64,000 bases of DNA from Gari tellinella (Eukaryota > Mollusca > Bivalvia > Cardiida > Psammobiidae), in assembly GCA_922989275.2 (NCBI GenBank), contig OV277864.1, positions 8,990,001-9,054,000 on the forward strand, read 5' to 3'. The notes under the pieces are model-generated. The model was given only the letters and a program-made list of their open reading frames with translations, was not told where the DNA came from and did no database searches. The first letter of the stretch is position 1. Every line of letters starts with the position of its first letter. Positions 23,060-33,609 of the stretch are shown piece after piece. A program made the position numbers and the translations under genes.

Positions 23060-24644
23060 TAATTGGGGGAATTATATCACTTATGCACTGTGGAACAGTG
23101 TCATGTGAGACCTTATACATGAAAAACAGTTTTTGATTTTCTCGTCTATTGAACAAAGGCTCCCATCCACATTCATCGTATAGCTTTTCAAGGGAAACTG
23201 ATCTCGTTAGTCCTGTGACAATACGCGCAGCTTCATTCTGCATTTTTTCTATAGTGTTTGTATGTAAATCAGGACATCCATCCCATACAATTGAAGAATA
23301 TTCAAAAATTGGTCTTACATATGATAAGTATAGTTGGTTTAGTGCAGATCTTGAAAGAGTAAATTTTACTTTGCGCATGATATTGATAACTTTAGAAGCT
23401 GACTCAATGATGTTATCTATATGGTTAGTCCATTGACCATTTTTGCTGAGTGTCATCCCTAAGTGTTTATGGTGGTCAACAAAATTTATTTCAGTATTAT
23501 CAAAGACAAGTCTGGGTAAAGGAGATTGCCTTTTTAAAGTGAATAGAATGGCCTCTGTTCTGTTTGGATTAAAGTTAACCAACCATTGTTTTGCCCAAAC
23601 TGATATGCAACTTAGATCATGGTTGATAATACCTTCGATATCATTTATATTACTTTCAGAATAATAAAATGAGCTATCATCAGCATACAACCTTGTTAAG
23701 CTAAGTAATGAATCGGTTATGTCATTCACATAAATGAGAAAGAGTAACGGCCCTAAAACTAAACCTTGAGAAACACCCGCATTGACGGGCTTGAGGTTAG
23801 ATTCAGCTGACTGAATTACTACTTGTTGGTGTCTGTTATTTAAATAACTAGAAATCCAATGTATTAAGTTTAAGTTTATACCATTTTGTTTAAGTTTGAA
23901 GAGTAGACCCTTGTGCCATACTCTGTCAAAGGCTTTTGAAATATCACAAAAAACCATACAAGAATATTGATTATGCTCAAAGCTTTGACAGATATGGTGA
24001 TATATATCAATAAGTTGGTAAGTAGTTGAGTGGTTTGGTAAAAAACCAGACTGGTATTTGTATAATAAGTTATTGTCTAAAAGGAAGTTGTACATGTGTT
24101 TAAAGACTAATCTTTCTAAAAGTTTACCGCAACAGCTTAACAATGATACAGGCCTATAATTAGAGGGTGTTGATTTGTCCCCTTTTTTAAAAATTGGCGT
24201 TACTTGGGCAATTTTCCAAGAATCTGGAAAAAGTTCTTCTTGTATGGATCTATTAAATAACACAGCTAGTGGAACTGAAATGGCTTTAGCACAATTTTTT
24301 AACATTTTGTGACTAATGTTGTCAGGTCCACTAGCTTTGTTTACATTTAAATTCAAAATAATCTCTTCTATTTCTTTTTGGCTAATATTAAAAACTGATA
24401 GTCTATTAATCGTTTTTTCTTCAAATAATGGGAGATTTATATTACTTTCATCAACATTTGATATTGATGTGAAATACGTATTCAAACATTCTGCCTTTTC
24501 TTCATTTGTTGTATACCAAATTTCCTGTCCATTGGGTAAAGTTTCATGAATAGGGGGGAAGCAAGCTGAAGATGAATTATTTTTAACAAAATGTCTTATA
24601 ATTTTCCAGAATCCCCTTTTATCATTACATTGAAGTTCGGCCAA
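23052..24644 (-). CDS. LINE ORF: reverse transcriptase
   Basis: 530 residues from the first Met; the frame is open a little further upstream to the break near 24,761. Motifs in order: SNYRPVSLLS (161-170), DISKAFDRVW (234-243), GVSQGLVLGP (290-299; many relatives have PQGS here) and LYADD (319-323). This is a full-length RT domain with an intact catalytic aspartate pair. The CR1/L2 group is the best fit by overall motif style. Confidence 0.85.
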   Translation of the reverse strand: MAELQCNDKRGFWKIIRHFVKNNSSSACFPPIHETLPNGQEIWYTTNEEKAECLNTYFTSISNVDESNINLPLFEEKTINRLSVFNISQKEIEEIILNLNVNKASGPDNISHKMLKNCAKAISVPLAVLFNRSIQEELFPDSWKIAQVTPIFKKGDKSTPSNYRPVSLLSCCGKLLERLVFKHMYNFLLDNNLLYKYQSGFLPNHSTTYQLIDIYHHICQSFEHNQYSCMVFCDISKAFDRVWHKGLLFKLKQNGINLNLIHWISSYLNNRHQQVVIQSAESNLKPVNAGVSQGLVLGPLLFLIYVNDITDSLLSLTRLYADDSSFYYSESNINDIEGIINHDLSCISVWAKQWLVNFNPNRTEAILFTLKRQSPLPRLVFDNTEINFVDHHKHLGMTLSKNGQWTNHIDNIIESASKVINIMRKVKFTLSRSALNQLYLSYVRPIFEYSSIVWDGCPDLHTNTIEKMQNEAARIVTGLTRSVSLEKLYDECGWEPLFNRRENQKLFFMYKVSHDTVPQCISDIIPPISG

Positions 24645-24741
24645 ACTTGTTTCTAAGGTATTATAAAATTTCTCCTTTGCATGTTTCTTTAAGTTATTAA
24701 CTTTATTTCTTAATTGTTTGTGTTTTAACCAGTCTGATTTT

Positions 24742-25899
24742 TTACCAGAAGATCTTGCAGTTTTTTATCCTATCCCTTTTTCTAGACATTTTCCTTATTT
24801 CAGAATCATACCATGGCTGGTCATCAGGGCGGACACATACTTCTTTAGAGGGAATACAATGACTAATAAATAACATAAAAGTTTCAGTAAAGACATCACA
24901 GGCCTCATGAATCGATCCATTGAATAATACATCCCTATTAAAATTAGTTAATTTTTTATTTAATAAATCATAATTTGCTTTATTATAAAGCCACACAGTT
25001 CTTTCAAAACAAGGTTGGATTTGGTATGAAAATGGTAAATGTATATATGTAGCACTATGATCACTGATTTCACTGGGTATTTGAAAAATTCCTGCGTCTG
25101 AAAGCACTGTGTCAATTGGTGTAATTATAGGGTCAAGGATAGCATTTTGACGTGTTGGAACATTAATAACATTATGTAAAGAGTTAAGCAGCATAACATC
25201 CTTTAGATTGTGATAGGATGGATTTAGTAAGTCCTCATTTAAATCTCCTAGCAGAATAACATTTTTTAAAATTTCAAAAGCTGCCTCTAGATTTAAATTT
25301 AAATTATCAAAAAATACATTATCTGCAGTTTTGGGACTATAAAAAATTCCAAATAAATAACGCTCGTTTTTTAAAATAACCTCTACCCATATTGACTCGT
25401 TACAGAAAACCTCGAGATCAGCAACCCTTGAATGCACTAAGTCCTTGTTCAAGTAGACAAGAATTCCACCTCCATGGTTAGTTCTGTCTCTCCTGTATGG
25501 CTCATCAAAAGAATCAGATAGAAACAATTGTTCCTTTGTTATTGAGGTATCTAAATGAGTTTCTGTGAAACAAAGAATATTAAAATCAAGACAGTGGTCT
25601 TTGATAAAATCAATTTTGTTTCGGATACTTCTTATATTGCAGTGTATTACTGATAAAATTGATGATTTATCAGATAAGTCAGGACCAGGGTTTTTCTCAA
25701 CATCTCCTGTTTCAAAGAGTAACAGCATTACAACTAAGCTAAAAGTAATATTACAAAACATGTCTTTTAACATGCATATTCCTTTATGTAGGTAGAATTG
25801 TAAATTTGCCAAAAGCCAGATACAGTATCTAAAAAAATCTAAAACGTCATCATGCACATGCAAACTTTTACACGTTCTAAAACTTCTGCCATGAAACAA
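24742..25899 (-). CDS. LINE ORF: 2A-like leader and AP endonuclease
   Basis: 385 residues. Residues 51-62 are hydrophobic, followed by GDVEKNPGP at 65-73, the ribosome-skipping (2A) consensus; cleavage would fall between Gly72 and Pro73. The endonuclease follows: HCNIRS near 87, FTETHLD (catalytic Glu113), GDLNED (218-223) and SDH (279-281), the usual AP-endonuclease signature of target-primed LINEs. The frame stops at 24,742, just after a six-A run where the next frame takes over, so endonuclease and RT were one ORF. Confidence 0.85.
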   Translation of the reverse strand: MFHGRSFRTCKSLHVHDDVLDFFRYCIWLLANLQFYLHKGICMLKDMFCNITFSLVVMLLLFETGDVEKNPGPDLSDKSSILSVIHCNIRSIRNKIDFIKDHCLDFNILCFTETHLDTSITKEQLFLSDSFDEPYRRDRTNHGGGILVYLNKDLVHSRVADLEVFCNESIWVEVILKNERYLFGIFYSPKTADNVFFDNLNLNLEAAFEILKNVILLGDLNEDLLNPSYHNLKDVMLLNSLHNVINVPTRQNAILDPIITPIDTVLSDAGIFQIPSEISDHSATYIHLPFSYQIQPCFERTVWLYNKANYDLLNKKLTNFNRDVLFNGSIHEACDVFTETFMLFISHCIPSKEVCVRPDDQPWYDSEIRKMSRKRDRIKNCKIFW

Positions 25900-25984
25900 T
25901 CCTATGGATATCCTCCAAGCATTTAAGTCGTTACCTATGCGGCAGTAGTACTACCTTTAGTCGTGGGATATCCATCTGGAACGC

Positions 25985-27160
25985 TTCATGGCTAATGTAT
26001 ATCATGGGGGCACCTGTAGAGTTAACTAAACACAGATTGTCAGAAAAGCAAGAGATCAGAGTAGAAGAAAAAGGAAACTTAAGGAAATGTATGAGAGGAA
26101 ATGAATGCAAAACCTTACTAGTACAAGTAACAACAGATAATAAGGGTAACTATTTACATGAGTTATGAATGCATTTATGTGCATTGATAACGGAACGGGT
26201 ATCTTGGGCTTGGGTCGTTCATGAAGTAGATCCCATCACAAGTCCGAAAGAAGAAAAAGAAAACAAAATGCACAGTCAGGTAGTTCCGATCATAATAAGA
26301 TGTCTGCAGTGGATTATCACCAATCGCCGTTTTCCCCGTAGGGCTCCCCAAAAATCGTAGTCAATCGTGTCTTATCGTACAAAAATAGTACAAAAAGTTA
26401 CGCGGGTCTGATCGTGGTCCAACTGTTTGCAAATAAAAACAATTTTCCGAGCAGGAAGGGTAGGTGTTTTATTAATGCGTTATATATACATATATTATTA
26501 CATGATAAAGGGGGATAATTAACTAACTCAAACAGCATGCTTTCCATTCTGTAAGATCTTTGCAGATACAAGTTCACTGTACAAATTATATAGAGAGAGA
26601 TAGATAATCAGTGAACAGACTACACAGTCAGACATACACATACTCGGTCAGATACGGCAGCGCGCCTAGCTGTAACAATGAAATGTACCAACAAGAATGA
26701 ACCATCCACATCCCCCAAAAAAGAATGCTTCAAGTTCATCTTATAAAGTACACCATTCATCACAACACTCTGAACCGGTACCGTATATTAGCATACATAC
26801 AATTAGAGCTTATATGCATGGTGCCCTTTTAGGGTTTCAGCCATAGCACATGCTACGAACATTCATTATTACATGTATATAGTGACCCAATACCTGTCAA
26901 AGTAAAGGGTATGTGACCTATGCGTGATGACAGAGTTAATGTGTTTTTTCTCTATGAGCAGACGTTAGTAACCACTCCATGAAAAAACAAAGAGAAATCT
27001 AAAGACAGTTGAATAATTGATGCAGAACACGAAACAGGTACTATAGTTGGCGAGCTACTTGCATAACTTGCCACGACATCCACTATTTCCATGCCTTTTC
27101 TTTAGAATCATTTCATATTGTTGTTCAATGCATTTAAGCTACCTGATGATATTACACATT
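25985..27160. other. No gene recognised
   Basis: A half hairpin (GCGGGTCTGATCGTGGTCC..CTGTTTGCAAAT) lies at 26,402-26,435. Otherwise no family pattern on either strand. Confidence 0.5.
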
Positions 27161-27168
27161 TTGAAATA

Positions 27169-27520
27169 TAGTCTGCCTACGGATCGAAAATAAGGCTCTA
27201 GAAAATGGGTCTCATGACATGTCGTGTAGACGGGCAACATCCACTTGATTTATATTCAGCATATGCATACGAACATTTCTAGGGGGGATGTAAAGTTCTT
27301 AGGCGCGTATTAAGGTCAGAAATAGTTCAAAGGTCATTGGGTGCAGATTTGAGAGATATGATAATTTAATTATTATGTTATTTGCAATCAATGACAATGA
27401 CAATGACAATGACAAAGTTTATTTGATATATGGCCCCCGGCCCCAATCACTCATAGATAACCTAAAATACTTTGATTTATTGAATGTATAATTGTTCGAA
27501 AAATCTAGAAATAGAATTTT
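27169..27520 (+). repeat. Transposon 1 left terminal inverted repeat
   Basis: Pairs with the inverted right end at about 33,270-33,455. Alignment is patchy in the outer 50 bp and strong from ATGTCGTGTAGACGGG inward. Confidence 0.7.
27391..27415. repeat. Short (TGACAA)n run
   Basis: Four tandem ATGACA units inside the left end of transposon 1. Confidence 0.8.
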
Positions 27521-27699
27521 CGTGACAGAAAAAGCAATTATTAGTCACAAACAAGGGCAATAACTCTTAAAATAAGCCAGTAAATCGCATTTTCTGTTCA
27601 CTTCTGCTATAATAGCTGGGCACATTAGTGAAAAATCATAAACTTGATGATACAACCATCAAAGTAGGTTTACATAATATACTGGTATGGCCCTTCTGT

Positions 27700-28100
27700 C
27701 AACAAAAAGCCCTTTTGCACCGTAAAATTCAAAATGGCCGCCATTTTTTCAAGATGGCCGCCATTTTCGGTTCTTATATACCATTTCTCTTGTAACATTT
27801 GACATGTATGTCCAAATTTTATACTTTTGGTGTTGAAATATATGTTTTTAAGCATTAGGAAGCTAATACAGAAAACCTTAAATTGATTTGAAGCTTACTT
27901 TAATACATAATGACCAATGTTTGACAAAGAAACGTGTTTGTTTTCAAAATGGCCGCTAAATTATATGGGATTAAGCTAATTCATTTCTCAAATTTGACAT
28001 ATTTGATCAATTTTCGTGCATTTTGGTGTCAAAATAAGTGTTATAATGTACTAGAATGCTAATTCAGTCAACTTCAGGCCGATTTGAAAATTTATTTATT
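27700..28100 (+). repeat. Transposon 1 left subterminal repeat, about two units
   Basis: Two diverged units of roughly 190 bp share ATGGCCGC, TCATTTCTC..TTGACAT, TTTTGGTGT and GAAGCTAATaCAG-like blocks. This repeat is unlike the right-hand array. Confidence 0.6.
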
Positions 28101-29846
28101 GAATAATCACCAACACCGACAAAATGTTACTGTGTTATTTGCTTTAAGATGACCGTTACCTTCTGCACTAATGATTAATTTCGTTTCTTATATTTTCTCA
28201 TACATGACCATTCAAGTCAAACTTCCGGAGTCAAAGGTAGTGTTAAAAATCACTAATTTTTTTAGTTTATATTTATTTTAAAAAAAACTTGCTTAATTGG
28301 GTATTGACTTATTTTTGGCAAATATATATATGGTTTATGAATAGTAAAGTAGTAAATCCTAGTGTATAGCAAATAATATTTGTGTTGATTGTTGTTGTAT
28401 TATTGCTAATGATGTGTTTGTATATATGTTCATTGTCATACTCACAAATTCATTTATCTGAACAAAAACGACAACATTGACAATCTGTCACTGCAATCAG
28501 TTTTCTTTAGCGCTAATGCTTAATCTTCGCAACTATATGTATATGTATATCCAATAATAGCAGCCTAGTCTAATGTATCAGCAATATGCTTCCTTCATTC
28601 ACACTCTACTGGACACTTTCATTATTTTGTGTAATGCCACAAATCACAAGCTATTTGGTATGCAAATACTTTCGAATGTTTAAACAAAGCTGCTTGGCTT
28701 TTAGGAATTGCATAGAAAGGTTTTTGCCACTATCAGGCAACCACATCCAGTCCAACACAATAATAGCACTAAATACAAACTAGGTCATGGCAATCGCAAT
28801 GTTTTCAAGACTTTACTGTTTCTACATTTTAACTAATAGTAAATATACAATGGATTTTGTAAATGTATCATATTTTCCATGAAAAGCATTCGATGTGGTC
28901 CATGAAGCCTTTTTCTTTCCATATAATAACCATATACGAATTAACAGAACACGAAATAAAATAATGCGTTGATTGTGTATGTTGAGATCTCAGAGGGTCA
29001 ATTGCCAAAAAAATTAACTTCATGACGGGAAACCAGCTCATGTTTGATTGTTGTCCAAATGAAACCAACTCTGTCTGTATACCAAGATCTTTTAGCAAAG
29101 GTAGTTCTAAACCGTTGCTGCATTGGTCGGTTTGTTAGATGTATTTTGCATTTCGACAAGTGAAAAATCGAAAGACGCATCCTATGCTGTAGATCAACTT
29201 GTGGAGACAGCGTTAAAGGATGCTGCAACAGAAGACATTAGCAATGATCGGTTGGACGCGATGTGATCGTAGAAGCCGTTCTTTGGTGGTTTAGCAGTTT
29301 GTTTACAAATTATTGACTAAAGGAGTGCAACACCGACGTTTTGCTCCACCCAAAAAACAAAGTCAAAGACATTAGCAGGTATTTGTAAATACACGAGATC
29401 AGACAAGCAACAGGTTTCGAAACAGATAAAACTTGACTGCATACTCCTACAATGTCTGTTTAAAGAAGCTAGTTCAGGCCTAACCATGCAGAATGACGAT
29501 GTATTGAAGCATGGGCTGTCCTCAGCCCCACTAGCATCAGCAAAATCAAATGGAGTAATGAACCATAAAGTTCAGTCCCGAATTCTGGATATTCTGATAA
29601 TAGACTAGTGAATTGAAATCGCACAACAGATACATGACTCTCAGAAATCTACATGTGTTATAATACATGTACATGTATATGGTCATGCTTTTATTCAAGC
29701 TCGGGACAGACCTCAAGGATGTCAGACATTCGGAGAGTATGCTCAAGAATGTGTTCAGTCGGTATATTCCCATTTCACAGGCACACCTACTCGCATTGAT
29801 GTCACATTGTATACCTTGGGAGCATGTATATCAAAGCTGCCACTGT

Positions 29847-30863
29847 GTAGTCATTTGTCCATGAGGTAAAGAAACTCAAGAGACAACATGCACACTCCCT
29901 TGATATTCCAACAGCTCCTCTTGATAACACAGACATCACAAACCCTCTCGACACTGACCTATCGACAGTTGGTATCCGCATGGATGTGCCACAACTACAT
30001 GGAAAACAAGATGATGACAACACCAAGCGAGTCCACACTCTAGCAATGATCCAAGACTTATATCCACCAGAGGCCTGGACACATATATACACAGATGGGT
30101 CTGCCACCAATGCAATCCAGAACGGAGGAGCTGGTGTTGTCATCAAGCACACGAATGGTACCATGGAAACAACAAGCACTACTGCCGGAAAGCATTGTAC
30201 CAACTATGGAGCAGAGATGGAAGCACTGATACAAGCTACAGAAATGATAAAAGCGTCTGAGGATAGTTGCTCACAAGTTGTCCTGTTCACAGATGCACTG
30301 TCAGTTTTACAAGCCCTCTCCAATGGCAAGACACCACATCTTGCAAAGGCACTGCAACAACTTAACAACAGTTATAGAGTTGTACTCCAGTGGATACCCG
30401 CCCACTGTGGAGTCCCAGGAAATGAAGCTGCTGATAAGCTTGCCAAACAGGGAGCCCAAGGAGACCAATCAAACAACAGTGTCACATATCAGGAGAAAGT
30501 CACCATGATTAAGTCAATGTTCAAGGCAAGACAGGAGAAGGATGCTTATCATAATCTTAGCAGACCTGAACAAGTCATCATGGTAAGACTACGCTCAGGG
30601 CACAACAGACTGAACTCTCATATGTTCAGGAAGTTCAGGCTGGTCCCATCACCAATATGCCCATGTGGTGAGGAGGAACAGACAGTAGAGCACATTCTCC
30701 AGAATTGTGACAAACACAACCAGCAGAGGGATGCGATATGGCCTACAGATACCCCACTGAACAGGAAGCTGTACGGAGGCGTGGAGGATCTGCGAAGGAC
30801 CACACAATTCATCTCTGCAACTGGACTGATCGTGTAGAGGCGAACGACAAGAAGAAGAAGAAG
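29847..30863 (+). mobile_element. 5'-truncated RNase H-bearing LINE nested in transposon 1
   Basis: Flanked by an exact 14-bp duplication AAAGCTGCCACTGT (29,833-29,846 and 30,864-30,877). The 3' end is a short (AAG)n tail, and the 5' end is truncated, as usual for target-primed insertion. A retrotransposon with RNase H and this zinc tail fits the I/Nimb-like group; the exact clade is uncertain. Confidence 0.85.
29851..30837 (+). CDS. LINE ORF2 C-terminal part: RNase H and zinc tail
   Basis: Open from the truncation point to TAG at 30,837; the first Met is at 29,980. RNase H type I motifs are all present: YTDGSA, AEMEAL, FTDALS, and PAHCGVPGNEAADKLAK, giving the D-E-D-D metal site. A CPCGEEEQTVEHILQNC zinc-binding motif follows, then RRTTQFISATGLIV at the end. 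Endonuclease and RT are lost by truncation, so the copy cannot move by itself though this part is intact. Confidence 0.85.
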   Translation, partial: SFVHEVKKLKRQHAHSLDIPTAPLDNTDITNPLDTDLSTVGIRMDVPQLHGKQDDDNTKRVHTLAMIQDLYPPEAWTHIYTDGSATNAIQNGGAGVVIKHTNGTMETTSTTAGKHCTNYGAEMEALIQATEMIKASEDSCSQVVLFTDALSVLQALSNGKTPHLAKALQQLNNSYRVVLQWIPAHCGVPGNEAADKLAKQGAQGDQSNNSVTYQEKVTMIKSMFKARQEKDAYHNLSRPEQVIMVRLRSGHNRLNSHMFRKFRLVPSPICPCGEEEQTVEHILQNCDKHNQQRDAIWPTDTPLNRKLYGGVEDLRRTTQFISATGLIV

Positions 30864-31373
30864 AAAGCTGCCACTGTAAAAAATCACAGGTCCGGAAGAC
30901 CCACTACCACATGTCAGAGAGTCATACCTTGTGCTCGACCAAAAGTAGAAATACATTGTCGAGTTTCTATCATCTGAGTGACACATTGTTACCAGATGGG
31001 TTGCTCGTTTTAGCAGGGGAATGTTCGTAGGCGTTATAAATGCAAAGTCAAATAGCTTCCATTCTGATAAGTTGTCAGACGATCATGAAGAAGCTGACAC
31101 TAGAATGATATTTCCTGCTAAGGATGCTGTTGCAAGCGGGTTTGATCGTCTGATTGTAATATGCAGGGACACAGGCGTAATACTGTTGATGCTTTGTAGA
31201 AAATGACGTGGTAACATAGATGTTATCCGGTACAGCAAAGCAAAGGGGTGATTCCTTGTTAACAAAATATATGATGCACTCAAAGACGACAAAACATCAT
31301 AGGTTTCCATACCTTCACTGGTATATAGGCACATGCCGGTATAGGCAACTCATGAAAGTCAAGACATCCTTGG

Positions 31374-31401
31374 ACCCCCCCCCCCCCACACACACACACA
31401 C
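31374..31401. repeat. Poly-C followed by (CA)n
   Basis: Fourteen C then seven CA units; the length may be unreliable in assembly. Confidence 0.9.
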
Positions 31402-32139
31402 TTACTATGTATCACCCCAATTGGATAAGAATCCCTCTATCCCAATTGCATACATGCAACTCGCGTCTTACTATTGCAAGACAAAATGCAGCTCGACCAG
31501 ATGTGCTTGCTATAAAAACCAACAAGTATGCATGTATAAATGTGGTTTTTGAATCCCCGCATACTCACTTTTGCTAGATACGTCATTGTAAACTGAATGT
31601 ATGCAGATCGGTGATCGGATTGTTTCATAACGAAGCATTATAAATGTCTAAGTACATCGAATTGGCGATGAAAGTTCTTCGCAAGTTTGGTCAAATGATA
31701 CCACGAGTGAATGGTTTGTGAGTGTTTCTTTCGTTCAAATATCTCTAAAAGGATATTGGTATTGTAAACGTTCATTTGTAAAATTGTACGTTAAAGTATG
31801 TGAATAATTATACTGAATATTTACATCTAATTCATTTGGTATGTGTTAAAATTATATGTATACAGACTATAAAGCACAATTTCCCGTCACAAAATTGTAA
31901 ATACACCATGTTTTAGCCAGATACATAGTGATAACCCTTGGATTTGTCACAAAACCGACAATGACATTATATAGCAATTCGAAGAAAATAATACTTAATA
32001 TTATGATAATTTCCCCAAAGTGAATTTAAGAGAAACTCATTTGGCATCGCACACAATCCAATCTATTGGCTGATTTTATATAACGGGGTTGTCTGTATTT
32101 ATACCCTAAAACGCATATTTCAGTGATGAATTTCCATAG

Positions 32140-33180
32140 TGAATTGCTGCTTCATGTCAATGGTGTTAAATACATGTACATAAAAGTAGTTTGATTTTAT
32201 AAGAAAACAGACAATAAATAAAAAACGAACAAAAAACATTCAAAAGAAAGAGAAAAACCAGACTTATTACCCCTAGAAAGAACATTGACTGTAAGATTAC
32301 ATTTTATTTGGTTATTAAACTGCTGCTTTTATTAAAAGTGTACTGAAGAAACCCCAAAAAAGTTCGATATCATAAGAAAACAGTCAAAAATAACGCAAAC
32401 AATTCGCATTAATTATATAATATGAATAGAAAAACTATAGTTATTGCCCCTGGAAATGAGCACTGACAGTAATATCAACTTTTATTTGCATATTGAACTG
32501 CTCCATTATGTCAAAAGTGTAAACAAACATAAACACATTATAAACAACCGTCAGAAAAAAACGAAAACAAATTCCCATTAAAAATTAAATATGGAACAGA
32601 AAAACCAGAGTTATTGCCCCTGAAATAGAGCATGACTGTAAATTTAACTTTATTTGCATATTGAACTGCTCCTTTATGTCAAAATGGTAATCAAACATAA
32701 AAACATTATAAGAAAACAGTAAAAAATAACGAAAAATAATTCCCATTACAAATTAAATATGGAACAGAAAAATCAGACTTATTGCCCCTGGAATAGAGCA
32801 TTGATTGTAATATTTACTTTTTTGCATATTGAATCGTTGCTTTATGTCAAAGGTGTAAAGAAACATAAAAAAGTTTGATGTTATAAGATAGCAGTAAAGA
32901 AAATAACGAAAACAATTTCCCATAAAAATAAAATAGAAAGAAAAAATTCAGAGTTATTGCCCCTGGAAAAGGGCATTGGCTGTAAAATTTACTATAATTT
33001 GCATATGGAATTGTTGCTTTATGTCAAAGGTGTAAAGAAACATAAAAATAATTTGATGTCATAAGAACACAGACAAAAATAACGAAAAAATAACTATAAA
33101 AATATAAAAAAGAAAGAGGAAAATCAGAGTTATTGCCCCTGGAAAAGGACATTGTCTGTAACATTTTATTTTTTTGATAA
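32140..33180 (+). repeat. Transposon 1 right subterminal array, about six units
   Basis: The TTATTgCCCCT anchor recurs at 32,264, 32,441, 32,611, 32,779, 32,954 and 33,130, giving steps of 168-177 bp. One inverted unit near 27,556 (GGGCAATAACTC) is its counterpart at the left end. Confidence 0.85.
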
Positions 33181-33269
33181 TATTTAGCAATTACAGACAT
33201 TTGTGAACTAATTGTAACAAATAATAGTTCATTTGATATATTTGAAATGAAAATAAAGTTAGGTATATG

Positions 33270-33455
33270 ATATGGTATGCAAAATTCTGCACTCGTTGAC
33301 CTTTGACCTCATTTCTGACCTTAATTTACACTTTTCGACTTTACATCCCCCCTAGAATTTCTCAGATATATTCACTGAACACAAATCAGGTGGATGTAAC
33401 CCGTCTACACGACATGCCATGAGGGGTCAAAAACGGTCAAAATGTTGGTAGACTA
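33270..33455 (-). repeat. Transposon 1 right terminal inverted repeat
   Basis: Inverted partner of the left end; includes ACATCCCCCCTAG and CGTCTACACGACATG. Confidence 0.7.
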
Positions 33456-33609
33456 ATAGGTGTATTTGATTTTACCGTATACAGTCATTCACACGTGCAC
33501 TGGTACTTGCAGGGTATATCAAATGAATTAGCAAAGAAAAAAAAAGGCATTTACAGACCATTTGTATAACTATGGAAACGAGCCAAAACATCGATTGATG
33601 AATTGGGTA

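Larger units (their letters stand above)
22430..25980 (-). mobile_element. CR1-like non-LTR retrotransposon with 2A-like leader
   Basis: One element on the minus strand: leader with 2A-like motif, AP-endonuclease, reverse transcriptase, and a C-terminal CxC..HYFF.C tail, in that order. The reading frame is broken twice, at homopolymer runs (six bases at 24,761-24,766 and five at 23,065-23,069); otherwise it is long and undamaged, so the copy is young or the breaks are assembly errors. The 5' limit (about 25,980) and 3' limit (about 22,430) are guesses from where coding and UTR-like sequence fade; no target duplication was identified. Confidence 0.8.
29430..31555 (+). pseudogene. Decayed EADTR/Cys-cluster gene of transposon 1, split by a LINE
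   Basis: Pieces of one protein in order, in shifting frames: VLKHGLSSAPLASAKSNG (about 29,490), a piece with TFGEYAQECVQSVYSHFTG and TPTRIDVTLY (29,690-29,815), MYIKAAT (to 29,846), then past the nested LINE VKNHRSGRP (30,878 on), DDHEEADTRMIF..CRDTGV (31,021-31,206), IIGFHTFTG (about 31,290) and a C-terminal CKTKC..TRCAC..VC..KC cluster (31,470-31,550). The same set of blocks occurs in a widespread multicopy invertebrate family. E-A-D and D-T-(D) motifs resemble XPG/PIN-type nucleases; with the cysteine cluster this suggests an Academ transposase. Stops and frameshifts show it is dead. Confidence 0.7.
27169..33455 (+). mobile_element. Transposon 1: large Academ-like DNA transposon with subterminal arrays
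   Basis: 6.3 kb bounded by imperfect TIRs beginning TAGTCTGCC and ending GGTAGACTA, each flanked by ATA (27,166-27,168 and 33,456-33,458). Further in, the ends share a long inverted stretch (ATGTCGTGTAGACGGG; CTAGGGGGGATGTAAAG; TTAAGGTCAGAAAT). The right side has about six tandem units of 168-177 bp (each with TTATTGCCCCTGGA); the left has one such unit inverted, plus about two units of a different repeat. The centre holds a decayed gene of the EADTR/cysteine-cluster family, split by a nested LINE. The 3-bp duplication and this gene fit the Academ superfamily; the name is inference. Confidence 0.75.

Noticed and set aside
25670..25710. Viral origin because of the 2A motif
   Set aside because: The motif heads an ORF with AP-endonuclease and LINE RT; 2A-like motifs also occur in non-LTR elements and animal genes.
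29980..30837. A host RNase H1 gene
   Set aside because: The zinc tail, (AAG)n end and 14-bp target duplications show a truncated LINE.
32264..33180. CRISPR-like regular repeats
   Set aside because: Units of about 170 bp without conserved short repeat/spacer structure, in animal DNA; they are transposon subterminal arrays.
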